Source: Phycisphaeraceae bacterium (lineage in GTDB: Bacteria > Planctomycetota > Phycisphaerae > Phycisphaerales > UBA1924). Taken from it: DNA of 5,201 nucleotides. A model generated the notes under the pieces. That model was not told where the DNA came from, made no database searches, and saw only the letters and a program-made list of their open reading frames with translations. Location of the stretch: the NCBI GenBank assembly GCA_009827205.1, contig WUAK01000215.1, positions 1-5,201 of the forward strand, read 5' to 3'. A program made the position numbers and the translations under genes. Positions within the stretch are counted from its first letter, which is position 1. Each line of letters starts with the position of its first letter. Below are positions 1 to 5,201 of this stretch, one piece after another.

Positions 1-1
1 C

Positions 2-247
2 GACCAGCCCCATCACGCGAAAGAACTCTCGGGGGTTGCCAGATCGCTCCGAGCAAACATCAACCTCATCCGCTACAACGAGGTTGATGGGCTCCCATAC
101 AAACGACCCAAAGACGCTGACGTGACCCGTTTCCAGACTATTTTGCGTGATGCTGGTCTGAATTGCCATATCCGTGCGAGCCGGGGGCGGGATATTGCAG
201 CGGCGTGCGGTCAGCTCAGGCATGAGCACCGGGCCGATCAGGCATGA
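2..247 (+). CDS. rlmN: RlmN, dual-specificity 23S rRNA (A2503-C2) / tRNA methyltransferase, C-terminal 81 residues (5' truncated)
   Basis: The reading frame is open from the window's left edge to the TGA at 245-247. The 81 residues match the C-terminal end of RlmN, a cytoplasmic radical-SAM enzyme that methylates C2 of A2503 in 23S rRNA and of A37 in some tRNAs. Visible family marks are HHAKELSGVARSL, then NLIRYNEVDG and YKRP, then the block SRGRDIAAACGQLR. The Cys in AACGQLR (codon 206-208) corresponds to the methyl-carrying Cys355 of E. coli RlmN. The radical-SAM CxxxCxxC cluster lies outside the window. Only 12 residues follow the Cys, so the tail is shorter than in E. coli, which I believe is common outside Gammaproteobacteria. 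The stop overlaps the start of the next gene by four bases (ATGA, 244-247), so the two are probably co-transcribed. The related Cfr is unlikely because the AACGQLR block reads as housekeeping RlmN. Confidence 0.93.
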   Translation, partial: DQPHHAKELSGVARSLRANINLIRYNEVDGLPYKRPKDADVTRFQTILRDAGLNCHIRASRGRDIAAACGQLRHEHRADQA

Positions 248-963
248 ATCTCGATTCGTTCGAGAAGGGCTCGGTGGTTCATCTGCTCGTACTCATTGTG
301 AGTGCATCGCTCGTAGCGGCTGCGGTTTTCGTACAGAGAACCACACGCACGAAGCATCCTCAAAAAGCCGACGCACTTCGGGTTGGCGCAGGCATAGCGG
401 TACTTCTCTTTCAGATCATTCACAATGTGTACTGGCTTGCGCTGCGTGAGGACGGTTTCAGTCTTGAAGAGAGCCTGCCTCTGCACTTCTGTGATATCAC
501 GGGCTTGATCGCAGCAGCGGCGCTCATTTTCCCAGACAGACGGCTCGTCACGCTGCTCTATTTCTGGGGTGTAGGCCTCTCTTCAACAGCCTTCGCCATT
601 CCGGTCATCGTGGAAGGGCCGTCATACCTTGTTTTCTGGACATTCTGGGCGAGCCATCTGATTGTCGTGGGCGGAGGCGTCTTCTTTGTGCTTGCCGAGG
701 GGTACTCGCCCACCCTGCGAGATCTCATGTTCTCGCTCGGAGTAACGACTGCGTACGTGTTGAGCTTGCTCGCCATCAACTTGGCGATCGGAACAAACTA
801 CGGCTATGTCGGGAGAGAATCACCCCCCACCGCCTTCCTTGGCGCTTGGCCGGTCCCAAGGCTCCCGTTGTTGTTTCTTGGTGGGGCACTTCTACAGACC
901 GCTGCTTGGGCGCCCTTTGGCATCATGAATCATCGCCGAACGCGTCAAGCCCACAGACCGTAG
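244..963 (+). CDS. YwaF/TMEM164-type integral membrane protein (TIGR02206 family)
   Basis: This 239-residue polytopic membrane protein has about seven hydrophobic segments (roughly residues 11-31, 46-66, 80-96, 101-121, 129-150, 160-182 and 205-224). Family marks I recognise are SLPLHFCDITG at 77-87, LLYFWGVGLSSTA at 104-116, FWASHLIVV at 134-142 and GTNYGY at 183-188. The order and spacing fit the TIGR02206/YwaF family, related to eukaryotic TMEM164. Human TMEM164 is reported to be a lipid acyltransferase needing a conserved cysteine. Cys83 beside His81 (LHFCD) is the natural counterpart here, but that equivalence is my inference. No bacterial member has, to my knowledge, an established reaction. 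The ATG is set by the ATGA overlap with rlmN. Only a weak GGG (231-233) lies upstream, so translation may depend on coupling. Length is normal for the family. The neighbours downstream act on polyprenyl-phosphate glycans, which hints at an envelope-lipid role. Confidence 0.85.
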   Translation: MNLDSFEKGSVVHLLVLIVSASLVAAAVFVQRTTRTKHPQKADALRVGAGIAVLLFQIIHNVYWLALREDGFSLEESLPLHFCDITGLIAAAALIFPDRRLVTLLYFWGVGLSSTAFAIPVIVEGPSYLVFWTFWASHLIVVGGGVFFVLAEGYSPTLRDLMFSLGVTTAYVLSLLAINLAIGTNYGYVGRESPPTAFLGAWPVPRLPLLFLGGALLQTAAWAPFGIMNHRRTRQAHRP

Positions 964-972
964 GATGCGTCG

Positions 973-2082
973 ATGGTCCCTGTGCTCGCTGGCTGTGCAG
1001 TGTTTGCGTTTATCCTCTCGCTAGGAGCGACAGGAATTGCGCGCAGAGTTGGAGATCGGCTCGCGGCTCACGATGGTCAGGGGGTGGACGGGCAGGTCAA
1101 GGCTGAGATCCGTCGCGTACCGAACACGGGTGGCATCGGGATAGCAGTCACGTTGCTCTGCGTGCTTGGTGGGACCGCTCTAACGGCGTTGTTCTGGTCC
1201 GACTCTGGTGTAGAACCAAGCCGGCTTGCAGACCTGGCTGCCGGAGTCCGTGACAACTCGATCTTACTGGTGTCCTTTCTTGCCGGCCTGCTCGTCATTC
1301 ACGTTGTGGGTGTGATCGATGACAGAAAGCCCCTGCCCTGGCAGCCAAAGCTTCTCGTTATGTTGCTCGTCCCGACGGCAGTGGTCTGGGTCAGTCAGAC
1401 TCGTGTGCTGACGATGCTCGATGTTCAAGTAGGGGGTAGCTGGTTCTCTGTGCTCATCACTGCACTCTGGTTCGCTGTCGTCATGAACGCGATGAACTTC
1501 CTCGACAACATGGACGGCTTAGCGGGAGGACTCGGAGCGATCGTGAGTGCGGGGCTGGTTGCCATTGCTGTTCTCAACGAGCAGTGGATCATCGGCGCTG
1601 GGTCTGCGGTATTGCTGGGTGCCTGTGTTGGTTTCCTCCCCCACAACTTCCCCAGAGCACGCGTCTTCATGGGCGACGGTGGCTCTCTCTCACTGGGTTT
1701 CACGATCGCGTTCCTGACGGTCAGGCTCAATTACGCTGATTCCGAAAACGGTGATACACAGTGGCACTTGCTGTTTGTTCCGTTTGTCTTGTTGGCCATC
1801 CCTCTGTACGACTTTGTGAGTGTTGTCGTGCTCCGACTCTCACAAGGCAAGTCACCGTTTGTCGGTGATCTGCAGCACTTCTCCCACAGGATGGCTCGCA
1901 GAGGTCTAGGAAGTCGCGGTGCTGTCATCTCGATCTGGATTCTCGCTGCGATAACGGGTGCTGGCGCTGTCGTGATGTCTCGCTCTGAGCCATGGCAGGC
2001 GGCACTTATCTTGGGGCAGACCCTAGCCGTGATTTGCCTGATCGCTTATCTCGAACGAGGTATCGCTGAGGGGTCGTCATGA
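973..2082 (+). CDS. Polyprenyl-phosphate sugar-1-phosphate transferase, WecA/TagO/MraY superfamily (Glycos_transf_4)
   Basis: The 369-residue multi-spanning membrane protein should transfer a sugar-1-phosphate, typically GlcNAc-1-P from UDP-GlcNAc, to undecaprenyl phosphate on the cytoplasmic face, the first step of a lipid-linked glycan. Motifs in order: RRVPNTGGIGIAV (47-59); the acidic Mg-site GVIDDRKPLPWQPK (113-126); MNAMNFLDNMDGLAGG (171-186) with Asp178 and Asp181; FMGDGGSLSLGF (232-243); PLYDFVSVVVLRL (277-289); and GDLQHFSHRM (298-307). The last has the D-x-Q-H-x-x-H pattern of the WecA HIHH region rather than MraY's equivalent, so I favour WecA/TagO over MraY; the donor sugar cannot be read from sequence. 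Length is normal for the family. The ATG at 973 follows the upstream stop by nine bases and has AGG at 962-964 with eight-base spacing. The final codons overlap the next gene by ATGA (2079-2082), suggesting the two products work in one pathway. Confidence 0.92.
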   Translation: MVPVLAGCAVFAFILSLGATGIARRVGDRLAAHDGQGVDGQVKAEIRRVPNTGGIGIAVTLLCVLGGTALTALFWSDSGVEPSRLADLAAGVRDNSILLVSFLAGLLVIHVVGVIDDRKPLPWQPKLLVMLLVPTAVVWVSQTRVLTMLDVQVGGSWFSVLITALWFAVVMNAMNFLDNMDGLAGGLGAIVSAGLVAIAVLNEQWIIGAGSAVLLGACVGFLPHNFPRARVFMGDGGSLSLGFTIAFLTVRLNYADSENGDTQWHLLFVPFVLLAIPLYDFVSVVVLRLSQGKSPFVGDLQHFSHRMARRGLGSRGAVISIWILAAITGAGAVVMSRSEPWQAALILGQTLAVICLIAYLERGIAEGSS

Positions 2083-4292
2083 GACGTCTGCGCCTCGAAT
2101 GGGCCGGACTCGTACTTATTTTGTGGTCTGCACTGACTCGGGCGGCAGCCAATGCGGAGCCACTGCCTGGCTGGGATGCTGACCCGACCCAGTCGGCATT
2201 CGCAGTCATCGGCATTGGTCCGACCGGCTCGCTTCTCTTGGATCTCATGGCCTGGCTCGGGGCGGCCCTGGTGTTCGCCTCCCGAGGAAAGCAGAACGGG
2301 CAAGACCCTCTCGTGCTTGCTGGATTCATCGGAGCGGTCGGAATCTTTCTGCGTACGTCTCTGATTGATTCAGCGAGTGTGGATGCGATCAGGATCGGAT
2401 CAAGCTGGGCGGCGGGATGGGTCTCGTTTGCCGCCGTTCTATCGCAGATGCACCGTCCACTGGTTCGGTGCGTTCTTGGATCAATCGCGGTGTCATTTGT
2501 CTTGTATCTGTGCAGCAAGGCGTTCGTGCAAACATTGGTAGAGCACCCGCACATGCTCGCGCAGTTCGATGCGAACCGGGAGGCGAGTCTGCTTTCGCAG
2601 GGCTTTGAGCCAGATTCATCCCAGGCGATGATCTATGAACGCAGGCTGCGTCAGCCAGACCCGACCGGTTGGTTCGTACTAAGCAATGTGCTCGCGAGCT
2701 TCTTCGCTGCAGCATTTGTTGTGTTCGGGTATTCAGCCTTCAAAGCAGTTCGATCTACTCGCTGGATTCTGTTGACCAGCGCGCTGCTCTCACTGGTGGT
2801 GCTCGCATTGACAGGGTCAAAAGCGGGCATCGCGGTGGCAGTTCTGGGTTCCGGGCTAATCGTTGCTGCAAGGGTTTTTCCCTCAAGGCTCGTTCCCATC
2901 GCGTGCGTAGCAGCGATTGCAATCCCGCCGGTTGCTGTGATGTTCCGTGGTCTGGTTGGAATTCCCTCAAACGAGTTGTCGCTTCTCGTTCGTTGGTTCT
3001 ACATGCGTGGGGCGACACGCATCACGGGCGAAGAGTTACCTCTGGGCGTTGGGCCTGCTGGCTTCCAGGCTGCGTATCAGATCGCAAAGCCACCCGAAAG
3101 CACGGAGGATGTCTCGAGCCCTCACCTGATTTGGCTTGACTACTCCTCAACGCTTGGGTTGTTCGCTATCCCGTTGATAGCCGCGCTCGTTTGGATCGTC
3201 TTCCGGCTTGGGCGCTCTATCAGCAGCAAGAAACACTCACTCCATGCGATTTCATCGCAGCGTGTTCAACTCTTGCGACCCGTACTCCTTCTTCTTCTAA
3301 TCGTCCCTGTTCTCGTAGGGGCCTGGCTTGAGATGCAGGCGACCCCTATCGAAAACGCTATGGCACGTCTCATAGGTGTTCTTGCCTGGGGCGGAGTTGC
3401 TTTCATGCTTGTGCGCGCAGGTGGACCACCACTGGCTGGTCTCGCTGCCGGAGCGGTCGTGCTGCTGTGCCACGCCGAGCTCGATATGAACATGACACTT
3501 CCCGGCTCGGTTGTCCTCGTGATGATCATGATCTCGCTCGCCAGCGGTTCAATGAAGCCCTGTCGGATTGGGTTGCCTCGGGCCGCGCTTCCTGTAGTCG
3601 CTAGCGCCTGCACGATCTGGCTCGCGTATGTCAGTGTTTCAGTCTGGTCATGGGAATCAGGTCTCAGGTCATCAAGCGCTCAGCTTAGGGACATTGTTCT
3701 TGAGCGTGACGAGTTGCTTGCCGCTGGTGCTCAGCAATGGGAGCTAGCAGGACTTCAGGATGAGTTCTTGATTCGCGCCGATGCTTCACTGGATTCGCTT
3801 GAATCTGCTTACGACACGTTTCCAGGTGATGTGCGGGTTGCTCGGGCTGCTGCGAGGCTCGCGATGACTGTTTCGGGCTCGTCAGCAGAACGGCTTGATC
3901 GGATCTCAGCTGTCAAGGTCGCCGAGCGAGCAGATGGGCTGTTGTCGACGGCTATTGAGCACAGCCCTGGCTCATCTCTTTACGCACAGAGAGCCTCAGT
4001 CAGGTACTGGCTCTTCGAGTTGTACCGCCAGGGACCGGTCCGAGAAGAACGCTTGGCAGAATTGCGAGCGGGAGCTTCAGCGGATTACGAGGAGGCAGCC
4101 CGGCTTGCTCCCTACAACCACCGCCCAGCAACCGCCCTCGCGATGATGCTCTCAGAACTGGGGGATGCCGACAACGCTTCGATATGGGCCAGCGAGGCCC
4201 TGGAACGGGATTCCCGGGGTGTGCTGGATCCGCTCTCGATGATGTCCGACAAGGTTCGGCAAAGGCTTGAGGAGATGGTCCTTAGCCCTTGA
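2079..4292 (+). CDS. O-antigen ligase/polymerase-like membrane protein (WaaL/Wzy superfamily) with TPR-like C-terminal domain
   Basis: This 737-residue protein has about 14 hydrophobic segments between residues 8 and 521, then a soluble helical tail. The WaaL/Wzy type is suggested by the helix end LTGSKAG (244-250) and a large loop after it. The loop holds Arg305, PLGVGPAGFQAAY (321-333) and SPHLIWLDYSSTLGLF (347-362), where His349 is placed like the conserved His of ligases. HAELDMNMTLPGS (465-477) resembles the H-x-x-x-D...P block of large TPR-bearing O-antigen ligases. The tail (about 560-712) contains TPR-like helix pairs, for example ADASLDSLESAYDTFPGDVRVARAAARLA pattern at 567-595, 615-647 and 666-712. 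Such proteins polymerise or transfer lipid-linked glycans on the periplasmic side. Whether this one is a polymerase, a ligase or a protein O-glycosylase cannot be told. The ATG overlaps the preceding stop and has GAGGGG at 2068-2073. The pairing with a WecA-type initiator supports a glycan role. Confidence 0.8.
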   Translation: MRRLRLEWAGLVLILWSALTRAAANAEPLPGWDADPTQSAFAVIGIGPTGSLLLDLMAWLGAALVFASRGKQNGQDPLVLAGFIGAVGIFLRTSLIDSASVDAIRIGSSWAAGWVSFAAVLSQMHRPLVRCVLGSIAVSFVLYLCSKAFVQTLVEHPHMLAQFDANREASLLSQGFEPDSSQAMIYERRLRQPDPTGWFVLSNVLASFFAAAFVVFGYSAFKAVRSTRWILLTSALLSLVVLALTGSKAGIAVAVLGSGLIVAARVFPSRLVPIACVAAIAIPPVAVMFRGLVGIPSNELSLLVRWFYMRGATRITGEELPLGVGPAGFQAAYQIAKPPESTEDVSSPHLIWLDYSSTLGLFAIPLIAALVWIVFRLGRSISSKKHSLHAISSQRVQLLRPVLLLLLIVPVLVGAWLEMQATPIENAMARLIGVLAWGGVAFMLVRAGGPPLAGLAAGAVVLLCHAELDMNMTLPGSVVLVMIMISLASGSMKPCRIGLPRAALPVVASACTIWLAYVSVSVWSWESGLRSSSAQLRDIVLERDELLAAGAQQWELAGLQDEFLIRADASLDSLESAYDTFPGDVRVARAAARLAMTVSGSSAERLDRISAVKVAERADGLLSTAIEHSPGSSLYAQRASVRYWLFELYRQGPVREERLAELRAGASADYEEAARLAPYNHRPATALAMMLSELGDADNASIWASEALERDSRGVLDPLSMMSDKVRQRLEEMVLSP

Positions 4293-4316
4293 CGCACCCT
4301 GACTTGGGCCTAGCAT
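4289..4316 (+). promoter_or_regulatory. Candidate sigma70-type promoter for fusA
   Basis: TTGACG at 4289-4294 matches five of six bases of the -35 consensus. TAGCAT at 4311-4316 matches four of six of the -10 consensus, including the important first two and last bases. The spacing is 16 bases. The -35 box covers the stop codon (4290-4292) of the upstream gene. If used, transcription would begin near 4323 and leave a leader of about 315 bases before fusA. This is pattern matching only, and sigma factor preferences of this organism are unknown. Confidence 0.4.
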
Positions 4317-4523
4317 ACCCCGGCTGCGTCTGCAACCCCGATTTTGAGCCCATTACGGGCGTCCGGGCAGCATACGACAGGCCTTACGAGAAGCGACCGC
4401 CGGCATCGCTAGCGCTGGCCAGACCTTGGACGACCGCGATGGAAGACGACGAAGAAACGCCGACCCACCGCTCCTGAGCACCAAGCGCTACCACGCACTC
4501 ACATCATCATTTCTCATCGGCGG

Positions 4524-4538
4524 GCGACAACAGGTCGC
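4524..4538 (+). promoter_or_regulatory. Small stem-loop in the fusA leader
   Basis: GCGAC (4524-4528) is the exact reverse complement of GTCGC (4534-4538), with a five-base loop AACAG. Five base pairs alone could occur by chance. It is listed because it is the first of three inverted repeats spaced 6 and 14 bases apart. Confidence 0.3.
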
Positions 4539-4544
4539 AGCCGG

Positions 4545-4560
4545 TGTTCGGTACAGAACA
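4545..4560. promoter_or_regulatory. 16-base near-palindrome TGTTC-N6-GAACA in the fusA leader
   Basis: TGTTCGGTACAGAACA reads the same on both strands at 14 of 16 positions; only positions 6 and 11 break symmetry. It could be a dimeric repressor's operator or form an RNA hairpin with a 5-bp stem. It begins 94 bases before the fusA start. It has the half-sites of a Gram-positive LexA box in the opposite orientation, so I do not call it a LexA site. Confidence 0.4.
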
Positions 4561-4574
4561 CGATCGATCACAAG

Positions 4575-4601
4575 ATGGCCGACGCACGAGGCGTCGGGCA
4601 T
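4575..4601 (+). promoter_or_regulatory. Strong stem-loop upstream of the fusA ribosome-binding site
   Basis: CCGACGC (4579-4585) pairs exactly with GCGTCGG (4591-4597) around the five-base loop ACGAG. After one G-G mismatch (4578/4598) three more pairs (4575-4577 with 4599-4601) extend it, giving 10 pairs out of 11. No T run follows, so it does not look like an intrinsic terminator. It ends 23 bases before the Shine-Dalgarno sequence and 37 bases before the ATG, a position suited to a leader RNA structure or a protein-binding site that controls EF-G synthesis. I recognise no known riboswitch class. Confidence 0.5.
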
Positions 4602-4624
4602 CCGGGCTGAAACAGCAGCAGTTT

Positions 4625-4630
4625 GAAGGA
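4625..4630 (+). promoter_or_regulatory. Shine-Dalgarno sequence of fusA
   Basis: GAAGGA lies eight bases before the ATG at 4639, an optimal spacing. It settles that start, which is also where EF-G family proteins normally begin (MAIDKKFIRNIGIAAHID). Confidence 0.85.
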
Positions 4631-4638
4631 CCAACGAG

Positions 4639-5201
4639 ATGGCCATCGACAAGAAATTCATCAGGAACATCGGGATCGCCGCCCACATCGACGCGGGCAA
4701 AACCACCGTCACCGAACGCATCCTCTTTTACTCCGGCAAGAACTACAAGCTGGGTGAGGTGCACGAGGGCACCGCGACTATGGACTTCCTCCAGGAAGAA
4801 CAGGAACGCGGCATCACGATCCAGTCCGCGGCAACAACATGCCCCTGGACGAAGGACGGCCAGGAGTACAAGGTCAACTTGATCGATACCCCCGGACACG
4901 TGGACTTCACCATCGAGGTGGAGCGTTCGCTCCGCGTGCTCGACGGTGCGGTCGCGGTCTTTGACGGCAAAGAAGGCGTCGAGGCTCAGTCCGAAACTGT
5001 GTGGCGTCAGGCCGACCGCTACGAAGTTCCACGCATGTGCTTCATCAACAAAATGGACAAGCTCGGCGCTGACTTCGATTACAGCTTCAAGACCATCAAG
5101 TCCCGCCTGGGTGCGAACCCGATCGCGGTTCAGCTCCCAATCGGGCACGGCAACGAGCTTGAGGGCATCATCGATCTGCTCGGTATGAAGGCGTACTACT
5201 T
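4639..5201 (+). CDS. fusA: Elongation factor G, N-terminal 187 residues (3' truncated by window end)
   Basis: EF-G is the cytoplasmic GTPase that drives translocation of tRNA and mRNA through the ribosome and, with RRF, ribosome recycling. The window holds most of its G domain. All GTPase motifs are intact: P-loop AHIDAGKT (15-22, Lys21), switch I with RGITI (57-61, Thr60), DTPGH (83-87, His87) and NKMD (137-140). SETVWRQADRY (118-128) and the block MDFLQEEQERGIT are typical EF-G. LepA, TypA, PrfC and tetracycline-protection proteins read differently in these blocks. Many bacteria carry more than one EF-G paralogue, and I cannot tell from the N-terminus whether this is the main copy. Codon use is strongly biased: all isoleucines seen are ATC and most third bases are G or C, which fits high expression. 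It is preceded by a glycan operon, not by rpsG or rpsL, so the classical str operon arrangement is absent here. Full length would be about 690-710 residues. Confidence 0.97.
   Translation, partial: MAIDKKFIRNIGIAAHIDAGKTTVTERILFYSGKNYKLGEVHEGTATMDFLQEEQERGITIQSAATTCPWTKDGQEYKVNLIDTPGHVDFTIEVERSLRVLDGAVAVFDGKEGVEAQSETVWRQADRYEVPRMCFINKMDKLGADFDYSFKTIKSRLGANPIAVQLPIGHGNELEGIIDLLGMKAYY

Larger units (their letters stand above)
4293..4638 (+). other. 346-base intergenic region / probable fusA 5' leader
   Basis: I see no convincing protein gene here. The possible frames are short, arginine-rich or begin with TTG without a good ribosome site. There is no tRNA-like T-loop or CCA end. The region carries a candidate promoter at its left edge, weak alternative hairpins at 4392-4419, and three inverted repeats in a row between 4524 and 4601. 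The fusA Shine-Dalgarno sequence lies at 4625-4630. No GC-rich hairpin followed by a T run is visible, so a standard intrinsic terminator for the upstream operon is not apparent. Read-through into fusA or a factor-dependent stop are both possible. Confidence 0.6.

Noticed and set aside
973..2082. MraY, the peptidoglycan lipid I synthase
   Set aside because: The D-x-Q-H-x-x-H block near residue 300 and the lack of mur gene neighbours fit WecA/TagO better than MraY.
2006..2554. 182-residue frame on the minus strand
   Set aside because: It lies antisense to two well-supported membrane protein genes, and its composition (Arg, Ser, Pro, Thr-rich) is that of a shadow frame with no motif.
4439..4477. 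Twelve-codon reading frame MEDDEETPTHRS in the fusA leader, a possible leader peptide
   Set aside because: It has no good Shine-Dalgarno sequence, no run of regulatory codons and no adjoining terminator/antiterminator pair. A frame this short is expected by chance.
4289..4477. 62-residue frame starting with TTG after the O-antigen-ligase-like gene
   Set aside because: It has a rare start, no ribosome site and no recognisable domain. Its start coincides with the candidate -35 box.
4545..4560. LexA (SOS) box
   Set aside because: The Gram-positive SOS box is GAAC-N4-GTTC. Here the half-sites are inverted (TGTTC-N6-GAACA) and the gene downstream is not an SOS gene.
4575..4601. Strong hairpin read as an intrinsic terminator of the upstream operon
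   Set aside because: No T run follows on the + strand, and it lies almost 290 bases after the last stop, close to the fusA ribosome site.
4507..5148. 213-residue frame on the minus strand opposite fusA
   Set aside because: Long antisense frames opposite strongly codon-biased genes are common. The plus strand encodes a textbook EF-G here.

Overview
The window reads as ordinary bacterial chromosome of about 55-60 % GC (estimated by eye), packed with genes that all lie on the + strand. Five protein genes are supported. Three are complete and two are cut by the window edges. I tentatively place the source in Planctomycetota, perhaps a Phycisphaerae-like lineage. The reasons are the style of the O-antigen-ligase-like protein with a C-terminal TPR tail and the wording of the EF-G N-terminus. 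This is an impression from family resemblance, not a proof. I see no IS element, CRISPR array, tRNA or rRNA.

Region 1 (1-4292) looks like one transcription unit of four tightly packed genes. The first is the 3' end of rlmN, a radical-SAM rRNA/tRNA methyltransferase. It overlaps by ATGA with a seven-helix membrane protein of the YwaF/TMEM164 type (TIGR02206). Nine bases later comes a polyprenyl-phosphate sugar-1-phosphate transferase of the WecA/TagO/MraY family. That gene overlaps by ATGA with a 737-residue O-antigen ligase/polymerase-like membrane protein with a TPR-like C-terminal domain. The last two fit the first and last membrane steps of making a lipid-linked surface glycan: loading a sugar phosphate onto undecaprenyl phosphate, then polymerising or transferring the finished chain. 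No glycosyltransferase or flippase is present here, so the middle steps must be encoded elsewhere. The role of the YwaF-like protein is unknown. Its relation to TMEM164, a reported lipid acyltransferase, makes a link to envelope lipids possible.

Region 2 (4293-4638) is a 346-base gap without a convincing gene. It begins with a candidate sigma70-type promoter that straddles the stop codon of the previous gene. Its second half holds three inverted repeats in a row, one of them strong (10 of 11 pairs). A clear Shine-Dalgarno sequence follows just before the next start.

Region 3 (4639-5201) is the start of fusA (elongation factor G), cut by the window end after 187 codons. Its codon use is visibly more biased than that of region 1, as expected for a highly expressed gene. 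The structured leader in front of fusA is the most interesting unexplained signal in the window.
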